In this document: piece by piece, positions 49,580 through 61,650 of the stretch
Numbering within the stretch: position 1 is the first letter of the stretch
Layout: every line of letters starts with the position of its first letter
Assembly: GCA_000697665.1 (NCBI GenBank)
Contig: KL197710.1
Coordinates: 2,145,036 to 2,209,035, forward strand
Source of the DNA: Jaapia argillacea MUCL 33604
Taxonomy: Eukaryota > Basidiomycota > Agaricomycetes > Jaapiales > Jaapiaceae
Direction of reading: 5' to 3'
DNA length: 64,000 nucleotides
Program-made: the position numbers and the translations under genes
Notes under the pieces: model-generated
The model's database searches: none
What the model was told of the DNA's origin: nothing
The model's input: the letters and a program-made list of their open reading frames with translations, nothing else

Positions 49580-50505
49580 TTATGCGGCAACATGCAACTT
49601 CGACATGGCGCACACAAGAGGAATGGCATAAAAGGCGTATGCGACATAAACCACTAGCAGCGTGTAGATATTAGAATAACTCGCATCAGACAAGAAACAC
49701 TCGCTCACTAATAAAACCATTACTTGTGCTGGCAACCAATTGCGGTGCATTGGAGCCTTGTTCGATGATAGTTTGGTTGAAATCCTCAACAGCTTTGCCG
49801 AACCACATGCGGATGATGAGGAAAGAAGTGAGTCCTGACGGAACATAGACGACTCAGATTCACCCCAGTTAACACAAAGGAGCGATCCTACCAATCATGA
49901 ATCCAAACAGCCCAATCCAGGCCACAAAGCGGTGCAGGGCGGGTTTATCTAGAACAGCTGACATCTTCCCAGGCAACTTTCCTCGGAACGAGGTGAGAGT
50001 GAAGAGGAGGAAGAAAACGGTGGCAAAAGCGAGAGCGACTGCAATGAATGCAGGGGTGGTCGCGGTGGGGGCGGTGAGAAGATCAGGTGTGTTCTTCGGC
50101 AGAACGGAGAGGTCTAGAATAACAAGCTAAGCTGACGTGTGGGGATACGGGAGCAACGCGACGCACCGTAAACAGGCGAAAGCGATGGAAGGGTACATTG
50201 AACCGGAGCCTCGTTTTGAGATCGCGAACAAGATCCTGAACGTCGCGGATTGATATCAACAGAAAACGAGGAGTCACGGAGAGATTATACGTACCCAGTG
50301 CACCCAAGAAGAGAGTGGGTCCGTCTATCCCCTGCGTCGCTTGGGGATTTGTCAAAGACAGAGATGGGGCTACAGTGAGCAGCGAAACCTGGGATTGGAA
50401 AACCAAGGTTGGAGACAAATACGCAAAGAGCGATAGTAGTAGTGCCGTCAAGGACAAGACGGGAGCAAAGTACAGAGTGATGAACTTGGAGAGATCTGCA
50501 ATCAT
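49580..50505 (-). CDS. Four-transmembrane protein, claudin-like SUR7/PalI type
   Basis: Five exons join in phase from ATG 50503-50505. TM1 is in MIADLSKFITLYFAPVLSLT and ALLLSLFAYLSP. A loop with a Cys pair follows (GSCSRSQNEAPVQCTLPSLS). TM2 is in PAFIAVALAFATVFFLLFTL, followed by SFRGKLPGKMSAVLDKPALH. TM3 is in RFVAWIGLFGFMIGLTSFLI, then an amphipathic loop, and TM4 is in FIMVYVAYAFYAIPLVCAMS, ending KLHVAA. A first helix, an extracellular loop with cysteines and then three helices is the plan of SUR7/PalI-family proteins, which act at plasma-membrane domains or in pH sensing. The family assignment rests on topology only. It is divergent from amidase B. Confidence 0.65.
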
Positions 50506-51246
50506 GGCGTCTAGCGCTGTCGGTATATTAAGACAAGGAGCGAATGTTCTCAAAAGAGGGCAAGAGGTTTATTGGCGAAGAACGTGAATGGACCAGCCGT
50601 AAGATGACAATATTAATCTCAACGAAGAGTCCGGTGGTGCGATACGGGTTGGAAGTTGAGAGACGAGTTCCCTTTCTTATATATGGACACCACGAGCTCC
50701 ATTTCGGCCTCGAAAATTGCACGACAACCAGAGAGAACAATAGGACAAGGCGGGAGCGTGGAGTCACCGTGAAGCTTGAAGGAAGGAGACAATGGACACC
50801 AGCAAGACTTCGTTACAGGGTGCGTGACATAAGCTCCTCCTTATTCTCTTCTGGTTTCCCCGCTCCCTGCTCTTGTTTCTCGATGTTCGGTTTGACCAAG
50901 TATCAGGCCGCCTGGACTCTATTCAAGCGACTTTGTTGTTTCTTTTGTAAACCGACATGCCCCCGTTACATTAACGACATCTGCACAAACTAAACCCGAT
51001 CGACTCGTTGATCGGCACATTCACTTTTTCAGAATGGAGCTAGTGCAGCACTTCGCCTGTACCATCCGCTCGCTCAACACTACTGATGGCCTGTGTGTTC
51101 TGTCAGGCAATTTATTGCTGGCAGATATGATCTGGACTTTTATTCTGCCATCCTCAGTCCTCCTTGTGACCTCCTAATCAACACCGACACCTGACCGGGA
51201 TGCATAATGACTTTTACCGATTAGCTCTTGATCACACTTTTTAACC
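50506..51246. other. Divergent upstream region without supported gene
   Basis: About 0.74 kb between the membrane protein start (minus) and amidase B (plus). A plus-strand frame at 50544-50993 (149 codons, ATG start) has no recognisable features apart from a Cys-rich end and is not called. Confidence 0.45.
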
Positions 51247-53427
51247 ATGATTCGCCTGTCGAAGGTCCTCAGAAACGCGATGAACCCCACAAAGTGGCAG
51301 GAACTAGTCGAAGTCAAACGACAGAGGCTGCTGCAGGCGATTCCTCGTGACTGGATCATTCCCCCATCTCCTAACAGCAACGTTCTCGACATCCCTGCCT
51401 CATGCGCAGTATTGTCACCTTTGGAACTCGAGATCACGAACACCTCAGATGTCTCTGTTCTTCTCAGCAATGTTGCATCTTCAAAATGGACTTCTCTGGA
51501 CGTAACACGGGCATTTTGCAAGAGAGCTGCGATAGCCCATCAATTGGTGAGTTTTTTTTTTTTTGATTCTGAGGATGACTGGTAATCTGACCCCCTTCAC
51601 AGACCAACTGCTTGACCGAGATCTTCTTTGAACCTGCGCTTGAGAGTGCCGCCAAGTTGGACGACCATTTAAAGAGAACTGGTACACCCCTTGGACCACT
51701 GCATGGCCTTCCAGTATCGCTCAAGGATCAATATTGCGTGAAGGGAGTGGAGACGTCTATGGGTACGCCCTCGCCGGATGGCTCCGAGCATTTCAACTCA
51801 AGACATGGACACTAGGATATGCCTCCTGGCTTGGCGTAATCGCTGAAGATGACGCGGCGATGGTCAAGATCCTTCGTGATTCTGGTGCCATTCCATATGT
51901 GCGGACGAATGTTCCGCAAACGCTGATGGTAAGTCCCCACCCGTCGTGCAAGCTTATGTACGCTCCACTCCAACTCTCTTGCACAGTGGACAGAAACCCA
52001 CAACAATGTGTTCGGGCGAACTGTGAATATGATTTCTCCATGTCGATCAGCTGCTGCTTATTTCATCGTCAGGTCAATCCATACAATCGATCGTTGACTC
52101 CAGGCGGTTCTTCCGGTGGGGAAGCGGCGCTTCTCGCTATGCGGGGTAGCATTTTAGGTATCGGAACTGATGTCGGCGGGTCCGTGATATATTTTATGGT
52201 CACTTCCTATTGGAATTCATCTTTACCGACAGGTCGAGCCGAGTTCCTGCCCACTTTTGCGGCATCTATGGTTTCAAGCCGTCCTATCACCGACTTCCGA
52301 CCGCAGGCATGGTGAACTCTCTTGAAGGCCAAGACTCGATTGCAACATGTGTCGGACCACTCTCCACATCCTTATCAGGCATCAAGGTACTTATGAAGGC
52401 CTCCTTGGACTCCAGACCTTGGAATCTAGACCCATATGTTATCCGTAAACCTTGGGATGAGGATGCCTATGCTCTGAAGGAACATGGTGAAGGGAAGTCA
52501 CTATGTTTTGGGATCATGTACGACGATGAGACCCTTGAGCCGCACCCTCCGGTTAAGAGAGCTTTGGAGATGACGAAGAAGGCCGTTGAGGCTGCCGGTC
52601 ACAGTGGTTTGTCTGATCAATTCATCTGTGGGGTCGTGACTTATTCACTCTTTAATTAGTCATCGAGTGGAAACCTTATAAGAACGCAGAGATTTACGCC
52701 GTCACCGTGAGCAACACGTTTTCTGTGATTTCCCAATCCTCATTTTCTCTGCTAGCGTTCGATCTGGCTTGCGGACGGCGGAGCAGATTACAAGTCTGCA
52801 ATCTCTGCTTCCGGTGAACCCATGATCAACTCGATGAAACCTGACGCAGATCCAAGCGAAGTCCCATATTTCCGGAAACCACGAGAACCACTCTCCGCGT
52901 ACCAATTATGGCAGCTTCATGCGAAGAAACGCCAGCTGAGGAAGGATCACCTTGACCGTTGGCAAGCTACTGCCTCCCAAACTGGGACAGGAAGGCCAAT
53001 CGATGCACTCATCTGTCCCGTTGCCCCCTACGTAGCGGTGCCCCATGGTCAGACGCGGTGAGTCTATTTCTGACCACGCTGTTTCACAGAATGGTAATCG
53101 GCGTAACTTAGGTCTGCTGTGTATACGCTGATTTGGAATGCTCTGGACTACCCCGCCCTTGTCCTTCCCGTGACGACCGTTGACCCCTCCTTGGATGTGA
53201 AACCCCCTATGCATGAGTACCGGAACTGCGCAGATCAATGTTTGTACAAACTATGTGAGCCTCTTGAGTTACTTCCAGGATTCCCCCAGTCACCCAACGA
53301 CCTCCTAGATGACCCCGAAGTTTTTAAGGGTGCGCCGGTTGGTGTACAACTCGTTACACAGACTCAGGAGGAGGAGGCTCTCTTGGCGATTGGAGCCATT
53401 GTAGACGAGGCCCTGAAGGCAATGTAG
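51247..53427 (+). CDS. Amidase signature enzyme, paralogue B
   Basis: A close relative of the amidase at 42203-44333. ATG 51247 gives MIRLSKVLRNAMNPTKWQEL; then AFCKRAAIAHQLTNCLTEIF, LHGLPVSLKDQYCVKGVETS with the catalytic Lys, EDDAAMVKILRDSGAIPYVR, TNVPQTL, NPYNRSLTPGGSSGGEAALL and GIGTDVGGSSRVPAHFCGIY with the serines. The C-terminal half has KPREPLSAYQLWQLHAKKRQ, GRPIDALICPVAPYVAVPHG, LDYPALVLPVTTVDPSLDV and ends AIGAIVDEALKAM. The GGS serine is kept only if a donor GTCCGT (after GTCGGCGG) and the first of two nearby acceptors are used, removing about 55 nt. All triad residues are present. The substrate is unknown. Confidence 0.93.
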
Positions 53428-53699
53428 CCTCCATGGATTCTTGTCTGTCATTGCGATATCCGAGATCTCTACACACCGTTTCGTACATCCTATCTGTATC
53501 ACTAGCCCTTTTTTTATGTCGTTATTATGCGGATCAGAATACCAACTACCCACTCGCATTTCCGACTCCGAGATTTCACTGGAGCCAATTTCAGCCACAA
53601 TAACCAAAGGGAACCACGCAAGGCCTTCCGCGTAATTCGAATTTGTCTTTTCTTTCCAATAATTTCTTGGGCAAGAATTGTGGAGTCTGCCCAACGGCT

Positions 53700-56142
53700 A
53701 TGGCAGCAGTTCTGCATGATGTCCAGCTACCCGACCAGCTATCTGGTCTGTCTACCCTGATCGAGGAACGTCCAGAGTCATTTGCGTCAGGCAGCAACGA
53801 TATCAAGTTGGCTGCTTTGGCTGCTACCAAATTTATATTCGACTTGGGTGAGTTGCCATCGAATGATATTTACCCTTCCTTGCACTAACATCCCAGGTAG
53901 CCATTAAATCTGAATCTCGGTCCCTCCCTTATATATCCCAGCTGCTCTCGTCCATTAACCCTGCCCAAGCTCCCAAAACCCGTTCCCAAACCCGTGCAAA
54001 TGGCAAACGAAAACGAACGCCAACGCCCCCACTGCCCGCTTCTCCGGCTATTCGGCCTACTCCTTTAGATTCATTGTTTGTGGATGGGATGGACGAGGAC
54101 CAGGTATGGGCTCAGTTGGAATTGCGAACGAAGAATGTTTGTGAAGTATTGGAAGAAGCCCTCGAGGGCACGGGCGAGGGATATGAAAGTGAGGATGAAG
54201 ATGAGGATGACCGGAAGAGGCGGAAGGTCGTTGACGGGGGGGATGACATGGATGAGGATGACGCTGGAGATGAGGATTTTGAGTTTGGTGAGGATGAGGA
54301 AGCATCGGACGACGCAGAGTCGGAGGATGAAGACGACGTTGAAGACGACGAGCAGGAAGAAGACGAGGAACTTGGAGAGGGAGTAGAGGGTTTACGGGAT
54401 CCAGACGGTGACGACGAGGACGACCTCGACTTAGATCGGGTGGGTCCTCGGCGACGGTCTGGGAGACGAAAGGGCAAAGGTCATCCTGAGTTGGACGACG
54501 GATTCTTTGACTTGGCATCTTTCAATGCAGAGGTTGAAGAAGCGGAGACACGGAATGTTTCCAAGGGAAGCCTAGGCAAGGGGTCAGACGACGAGGAGTC
54601 AGACGAAGAAGCCGAAGATGTTGATTTATTTGCTGCAGTGGATGATCCGGAGGAGGAAGATGACCTCGGGTCCGGTGGTGCTGGTGCGGTTTCCTCCTTG
54701 CACCGTTCGGAAGTTTGGCATTGATATTTTCTCCAGAGCCATTTTACAAAGACTTCTTTGACCCTCCTCCTAAACCTAAACCAGCTGCAAAGTCACAAAA
54801 GAAGGCTCATGTAAATGTCCCGAAGGTCGCTGGTAAGGTCCGGTTCCACGAGGAGGTCAGGGTCAAGAAAATCAAGTCGAACGGCAAGGGTCTTCCCGTC
54901 TCTATGCTAAGAGGCGCTCCAGGTGATGATGACGAGGAGGAGACCGACGACGACGAATACGGCGAACAGATGTCATTTGACGATGATGAAGCGGTGGGGT
55001 TCGGCGGAATGGATTCGGAGGAATCGGATGAGGATAGCTCGTTGGGCGCCCTTGACGAGGTAGATGGGGAAGATGGTAGGGAGACCATCGATAGACTAAA
55101 AGACGACTTGTTTGCCGAAGAGGAGGAGCCCGACGCAGGTACACCACCTCACTCTCTATCGAAGCATCATTCTTTTCGGCTGATCTCACCCCGCTTGGAC
55201 AGACTTGACCACACACGAGAAGCGCATGGCAGATTTACAGGAGCAAATCGCTGCTCTCGAGTCTGAAAACGTCGCCAAAAAGGATTGGACGCTATTGGGA
55301 GAAGCCACTGCACGTGCACGGCCTCACAATTCCTTACTGGAAGAAGACCTCGACTTTGAGCGAGTAATGAAGGCGGTACCCGTGGTGACTGAGGAAGTTA
55401 TCCACAGTTTGGAGGAGCGGATCAAAACCAGAATTATGGCAGCCAATTTCGACGACGTCGTTCGTCAGCGACCCTTGGATGACAAACCTTTCCTCCCTTC
55501 CCGATTTTTTGAACTTCAGGACAAAAAGTCAACTCAATCGTTAGCTCAAATTTACGAGGATGAGTACACCACCACCCAAACTGGGGGTGTGGCTGGTGAA
55601 GATCGTGACGGCAAGTTGAAGAAAGAGCATGAAGAGATCGAGAAACAATGGGACAGCATTTGCGCAAAGCTCGATGCACTGTGTAATGTCCACTTTACCC
55701 CGAAACAGGTATGCAACGACCTATACCTCATGTCATTTCCGACTCACTTATCTCCTACCAGCCTAAAGCTACAATCTCAACCGTCTCCAATGTCGCCGCT
55801 GCCACGCTTGAATCTGCACTCCCCACCGCAAAGTCAGCGACTACTATGTTGGCACCCGAGGAAGTCTTCGCAGCAAACCCGAATGACCTTCGCGCAAGAA
55901 GTGAACTTACACCTACTGAGAAGCGGGCGCTACACAACAAACAGAAGAAGGCAAAACGGAAGGCTAGGGACAAGTTGGACAAGTCGGTGGACAAGTTTGC
56001 CAGGAGTAATCGGATAGGAAGCGTCAAGAAGCAGAAGGAGCAAGCCTTGAAGAGCGTTGTGAAGACTGGGAAAGGTGTGACTGTTGTTGGAAAGAAGAGA
56101 TCGGAAATAGTAGGGAAGAAGGGTCGACCGAGCAAGGAGTAG
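53700..56142 (+). CDS. MPP10: U3 snoRNP protein MPP10
   Basis: A component of the small-subunit processome, which binds Imp3 and Imp4 and is needed for 18S rRNA processing in the nucleolus. ATG 53700 gives MAAVLHDVQLPDQLSGLSTL; later exons have LDSLFVDGMDEDQVWAQLEL and a very long acidic region (about residues 130-310, Asp/Glu runs), DDGFFDLASFNAEVEEAE, then EPFYKDFFDPPPKPKP. The conserved C-terminal half reads FHEEVRVKKIKSNGKG, LTTHEKRMADLQEQIAALES, NVAKKDWTLLGEATARARPH, NSLLEEDLDFERVMKAVPVV, FDDVVRQRPLDDKPFLP, QIYEDEYTT and APEEVFAANPNDLRARSELT, and it ends in a basic tail. FYKDFFDPP and WTLLGEATARARPHNSLLEEDLDFE (given here in pieces) are diagnostic. Five introns are inferred. Confidence 0.95.
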
Positions 56143-56342
56143 TTGCATGTACATGGATGTATTCTGTACGTCCTTTGCAACGTACGACGGCGAGCAGGCA
56201 TGGTCTTATAAGTTGAGTCTTGTCACCTAAGTCACCTCGGCACGTGGCACTGCCTACCAACAGCCACCCATCGCCTCGAAACGATATATAATAACCGCTC
56301 TCTAACGACCACATCCTCCTCATCCCCACTTTACCACTCACT

Positions 56343-57611
56343 ATGTCTTTCTTCAAACGCAAAGATAAGAATATGATCCCACCCGTACAATCCGAGCAAG
56401 CCGCTCGCGATGCGCTCTTGGGTTCCAGGAGTAACGTCCCCCCATCTCAGTATCCACCATCTTATCGTTCGAACGCCAGCACCTACGTTGCCAGCCGGGA
56501 TGGTGACCCCTACAGTGCACCTCCAATGGCCCGATCTGGCTCCGGATCCCAACCATCTCCAGGCGGTGCCGCCGATCCTACTCCTCGTTACAGCAGGAAC
56601 ACCGGCGTCGGCGACTCCTACACTCGAGGTGAAGGCAACCTTGACAAGGATCGTCAAGAGCTTTTCTCTGGTTATAACCCCGAGAAGGCTGGCTCTGGGA
56701 GGTTCTTCAACAAAGGGGCCAATGATGGGCCTGCGGGTGAGGATGAAGATGAAGAGACTGAAGGGATCAAGCAACAGTTGAGGTATACAAAGCAGGAGAG
56801 TGTGAATTCTACTAGGAATGCGTTGAGGATGGCTAGGGAGGCTGAGGAGACTGCTAGGAATACTATTACGAAGCTTGGAGACCAGTCTGGTACGTTTCCG
56901 CTCACCCTCTCCTTATCAATCGCCCCGCGCCTAACTGGAATTCCCGCTGTTTTTGCGCAGAGAAACTCGCCAACACTGAGCGCCACCTCGACGTGTCCAA
57001 GTCTCATACTCTCCGCGCAGAAGACAAGACTGACGAGCTGAAGAAACTCAATCGTTCCATCTTCCGCCCCGCCATCACATTCAACAAAGACTCTAAGCGC
57101 GCGGCGCAAGAAGCCAAGATCCAACAACGTTATGAGGATGAACGTGATGAGCGGGAGCGAGCCATGATGGATATCAGGGAGACGCAAAACAGATTGGGCC
57201 AAGCTTCAACTTACGGTCAACAGGACCTCGGTGACCAAGAGGCCATCGGTGGTCCCGGAGGAGGAGGTGTCGGCAGAGGTCGTTTCAAGACTGCCGATCA
57301 ACAAGCGGAGAGGAAGGAACAGAGGAAGAGGTTCCAGTTTGAGGCTACTGCTTCGGATGACGAGGCGGAAGATGAGTTGGATGATAATTTGGATGAGATC
57401 CATGATGTTAGTAAGAGGTTGAAGGCGCTTGGAATGGCTATGGGTGGCGAGTTGGATAACCAGATTGGAAGGATTGGTAGGATCGAGGACAAGACTGTCA
57501 GTTTGGATAACAAGGTGTTCAGGAACACCGAGAGGGTACGTCGATTGGTGCTCTGTTCATGGATTTGCGCTGACTGCTTGTCGTGCTCTACAGCTCAAGC
57601 AGATCAAATAG
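56343..57611 (+). CDS. SEC9: SNAP-25-family t-SNARE Sec9
   Basis: A Qbc-SNARE for fusion of exocytic vesicles with the plasma membrane. ATG 56343 gives [20 protein letters not shown]; a Ser/Pro/Gly-rich linker follows. The Qb SNARE motif runs from [20 protein letters not shown] through [20 protein letters not shown] to [15 protein letters not shown], with the zero-layer Gln in GDQSEKL. A linker with [20 protein letters not shown] leads to the Qc motif [57 protein letters not shown], with its zero-layer Gln in DNQIGRI. There is no transmembrane helix, as expected, and no palmitoylation-type Cys cluster. Two introns are inferred. Confidence 0.94.
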
Positions 57612-58497
57612 ACTCATTGCTCAGAGACAACACCTTTACAGCCTTGGTTCAGAAAGTATACCTATTGGCGCTCATCTTCAGGGGTTAAAAGCTTCCTTTC
57701 CTATCAACGGTTCCTGCTTGGTTTTTTCTCGTCCACCTCCCATCTCTTCCCTCCTCTCTGTTTTGGTTCTACGCACTCCCGACATGGACACTGTAACAGT
57801 TTTCGCAATCATATCTGGATGTTGAACGAAATCGATCAGCCGTGGTTTGTAACCATCACAAAGTTCGAATGATGGGGAAGAATGTTTATTCGTGCAGTAC
57901 AGAGGACAATGTCGTCAATCATCTCTCTTCCGACAAGAATCGGGATCACACGTAATATGACTAGGGGGAATGGGTGATGGTGCATCCAAGCTTAGCTCAA
58001 GGATGGAGTGCTACAGGGCGTACCCTCCGAAATCGATGTGTTCTCGCGAAGGGTCAACGAGAATAGATTTCTCAAAACAGGTCGTACACGCTCTTGGAGC
58101 GTTCGACCAGGCTCAGGCCTCAGGCTCAAGAAGCGACCCATCTATAATGATTCTAGGAGACGCATGGGTGATAGTCAGTATTTGATCTGTTGCTTAAGGA
58201 GGGGTAGATGGACCCAGAAGAACGGGGAGAGAGGGTACCGCAAACACGATGGAAGGACGACGGTGGACTATAGGGCAGAGGGAGGGAGAAGAGAAGACTC
58301 ACATATGGATATATATTGTGTGAGGGATCGATGCGATGTGTGATGCAAAAAGAATGCATGTAAAATACTGGGGATAAGAAGTCCATAAACCTTGTCCGTC
58401 CAAACGTTCAAACACCAGCAACAGGTTTGGTCCAAAAAGTCAAAAGTCAAGCGTCGCATCACAGTCCAACAGTCCCAACCAAATGAGAAGGAGCCTC
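57612..58497. other. Convergent 3' region
   Basis: About 0.9 kb between the SEC9 stop (plus) and the GPI-protein stop (minus). Short frames here have no support. It should hold both 3' UTRs. Confidence 0.5.
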
Positions 58498-59050
58498 CTA
58501 GGCGAGAATCCATGCCCCACCAACGACAGCACCCGCGGCAGCTACCAACACCGTATTGATATGTGCTCCAAGCATGGCCGCTGCGATGTACCCATCCGGA
58601 GGCCCATAAATCCCACCGGGTGCACTCTGTCCCGGACTAGGCGCGCCTCCCGGTCCATTGCCTCCACCGTTCACATCGGTGGGAGCAGTCGGCAGAGGTT
58701 TGGTAGGTGTGGTCGAGACCGTACCGTTCCCTCCACCCGAAGCGGTAGAGTTGCCTGATGAGGTGCCATTTGTTGTGGCAGTGGGAGAGGGAGTGATGGT
58801 GTAGATGGCGGTTTGGGTGACTGTTGATGCTTGTCGGTTTGAGTCGAGGACTACGGCTGTTGAGAGTGAGGTTGTGAGTACGCCTGAGGCTGCTGGTGAT
58901 GCGGCTGAGGACTGGGGTGCGGGTGTTGTTGACTGTAAGGAGGCGGCGATGTTAGGGCTGAACGGTGAGGATGAGAGGGGGATGTACCTGAGAAAAGACC
59001 AAGACAGGGAGGAATAGGAGAGTGAACAGCGATGATGCTGAGACTCGCAT
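58498..59050 (-). CDS. Small GPI-anchored-type cell-surface protein
   Basis: Two exons join in phase. ATG 59048-59050 opens a signal peptide (MRVSASSLFTLLFLPVLVFS). The second exon gives a Ser/Thr/Pro/Ala-rich region (STTPAPQSSAASPAASGVLT), a short ordered-looking stretch (VVLDSNRQASTVTQTAIYTI), Gly/Asn/Ser-rich sequence with NGT and NST sites, then Pro/Gly-rich PGGIYGPPDGYIAAAML. The C-terminal hydrophobic tail HINTVLVAAAGAVVGGAWIL after small residues looks like a GPI-attachment signal. About 160 residues. The likely role is a cell-wall or membrane mannoprotein. Similar signal-plus-tail layouts are common in basidiomycetes, and no specific family is claimed. Confidence 0.75.
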
Positions 59051-59383
59051 TTTTGACGGAGGATGTGGGGGGTCGTGGACGAGGAGACGAGCTCGTCGAT
59101 GTTGTCGTGAAGGGTGGATGAGAAACGCCGTGAGAGCAAACGACGAGCGTCGCAGGCTATGTGGGAGTGTTCGAGGCAGAAATAGACGCAAAGCGCACTG
59201 CAGTGAAGTTATCCGAGGTGAGGCGTCGAAGCGAAGTCCCGCGTTCTCACGATAAGATACCCCACAAGGAGAACCGTGTTCCTGTTTTTCCCCGGTCCCT
59301 CTTCTCGGAAATCAAATCACGGTTTGTAAATCATTCTCCCTATAAAGATCTGGCCTTGACCCCGCATCGTCCCTCCCACAACC
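59051..59383. promoter_or_regulatory. Divergent promoter region
   Basis: A 333-bp spacer between the starts of the GPI-type protein gene (minus) and the acidic conserved protein gene (plus). A TATA-like CCTATAAAG lies at about 59340, 44 nt before the plus-strand ATG. Confidence 0.5.
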
Positions 59384-61155
59384 ATGTCCACCCCCATCCA
59401 ACCCCATACTATCCAGCTAATCCTCCAGTATATCGCCCCTCCCTCCCTGCTCACATGCCAGCCTCTTCCTCCCCATCTCATCTCAAAACCCCTATTACAA
59501 CGCCATCACTTTCTCCAGCTCTCTCCACAACCTGACGATGATAGCGAAGATACCGAAAACGCGTCGGCGAAGCGTATCCAAGAATACCTTTCCTGGCCTT
59601 CTTCCTCCCACCCCTCCACTATAGCCATCCTTGAATCTCTACCCCTACTCTCCAACGACGATGGCGAACAAATTTCAGAGTGGCCTGTCCGGTACACTAG
59701 CGACTCTGAATACACGTATGCACACGTCCACGTTCACGTTGACGTCGCCCCCTCTTCTTTCGCATTTCCCTCTTCGTTTCACGAGGCAGTTCGTCTGGTC
59801 TTCCAATGGGATGATCGTGATTCATCATGGAAATACCATGATCTGGCATTGATGCCGTTCCCGCCGGGTGCTCAAGCTTCCCTCGCGCATGCCCTCTCAG
59901 CGCACCCAGCTTCCTTTTCACTGCCTGTACCCTCGTTTCCGACTATAGGATCCTTCGCTCCGAGTGTGGGGGATGGGTACGAGAGTGATAATGATGACGA
60001 CGGCGACGACGACGAATATTGGAACGCTTATGGCGCTGCATCGGATCAAGAGGAACAACATGAACCACGTTATGGTTCTGTAAACAAGCAGACTGCGAAC
60101 TCCATAAAATCGGTAGAGGAGGCTGCGGAGGATGCCTATTGGGCGCAGTATTCTTCTGTTCAAGGTAAGCGCCGTCGGACCATTTGAACGCATTCAGTAT
60201 CTAAACGTCACCAACAGGCACAGCGGATTCCACTATCCCTTCTCCCCGTCGGGCAGACCTTGCCCTACAAGGCCTCGCCGACCCCGAACATGACGAACTC
60301 GATCTGAACCACCCAAACGACTTTGAAACCAGTCCCCCCTCATCAGACTCTTCTGACCCTTCCAACCCCACCAACCAACCCATCTCACGACAAAGCCCTC
60401 TCCCCGAACTAGCCCAACCAATCCATCCCCTCTACGCCCATAACCAACCTCGCTCCAGTTCTCAATCTCAAATGAAGAACTTCCGATTCCCACTCCGTCG
60501 TACACCTTCACCAGCAGCTATCACCCAACGTCTAAACTCTCTCTCCCCTCGTCCTTCCCACCCCGGATCTGCTCTCCATTCCCGAGCAGAATCGCCAAGT
60601 CGGTTCCACTCGAACTTCCATACGCGTGACCATTCGTATACTCAATCTCTTCATTCTGATCATGAAGAGGATGAAGAGTTACCGATAGCTGAGATACCTC
60701 ATATCCCCGACTCTCCCTCTTCATCGGAGGGTTCTTCAGTTGAAACCAAGATCATCTCCCCTCGTCCGCTAACTTTAACTCACCAAGCCTTGACCCTCCT
60801 AAACTCAATAACCGAAGAAAAGCCTCCTTCATCTACAGGGACACCACCCCAATACCAGTATACAATCTGTGATTTGGACGATTGGGCTGAATATACTTTC
60901 CCAGGGTATGGTCATGGAGCGCATGATCATTCTGATGATGGGTCGTCTGATGATGGAGGAGAGGAGGAGGAGGAAGCGGCGGTTAGGGAGAGTGTGAAGG
61001 GGTTGTGGAGGTTGTTTAGGGCTGGGAGGAAGGGAAGGGTTAGGGGACGGGGGTTGCAGAGGGGGGAAGGGGGAAAGAAGAGGGAGAGAGAGATGGAGAA
61101 GGAAAGAGAGAGGGAGGAGTTTTTGAGGATTGTTAGGGATGTTATTGGGGCGTGA
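59384..61155 (+). CDS. Conserved-type fungal protein with acidic and Ser/Pro-rich regions, unknown function
   Basis: Two exons join in phase across a short intron near 60164-60217. The N-terminus MSTPIQPHTIQLILQYIAPP is followed by LLQRHHFLQLSP, IQEYLSWPSSSHPSTIAILE and YTSDSEYTYAHVHVHVDVAP, which reads like an ordered domain, with FQWDDRDSSWKYHDLALMPF. Then come an acidic run and VEEAAEDAYWAQYSSVQGTA. The second exon is Ser/Pro-rich and disordered until LDDWAEYTFPGYG, an acidic block, then VRESVKGLWRLFRAGRKGRV and a Lys/Arg/Glu-rich coiled tail. The EEDAYWAQY-type motif and C-terminal helix are, as far as I recall, shared by uncharacterised fungal homologues. No function can be assigned. Confidence 0.75.
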
Positions 61156-61650
61156 GTGGCGATGTTGGAAACTTGATATTGGGGAAGCGGTGCATGGAGG
61201 TTCATTAAAAGTCTTTTTGTTATTGTTGTTGTTATGCATAGTGTCTGATCTTTCGTCAGGCTGTTTTGGTATCTCATGTAGGTGTTTGGTATTCATGCAA
61301 TGTAATTTGTACAATCACAATTGGAGTTTCTGTTGTTAACAAGCATATCTCAACCCTCCGGTTCGTAGGTAGGGAAACGTAAGTTGGTGGCATTTTTCGT
61401 TCTCTTACCCGCTTCCCTCGAGTAGAAGTGCACGGTAAGCTTTCTTGTCATCCTGGTTGTGGACATCCATTCTTCCATTAATTCAACAGACGTGCGGGAT
61501 CTGCCTTCGACCCCAACGCATCTGCATGGTACATCAATGTGCACTTCACAATGCATTCACATTCCCTTTCGCTTCCTGACAATATATGTCGTTCACTGCG
61601 CCTCAGTATAACTAATCATCCCTCCTCCCAACGAGAGGCAATTCAGGTTT
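61156..61650. other. Convergent 3' region
   Basis: A 0.5 kb spacer between the stops of the acidic protein gene (plus) and the barwin-like gene (minus). No gene is seen. Confidence 0.55.

Noticed and set aside
50544-50993. 149-codon plus-strand frame between the membrane protein and amidase B
   Set aside because: No domain, no splice partners, and it occupies the space needed for two divergent promoters.
54057-54518. Open frames on both strands in the acidic part of MPP10
   Set aside because: GA-rich codons for Asp/Glu runs leave Ser- and Pro/His-rich frames open on the other strand. These are shadows.
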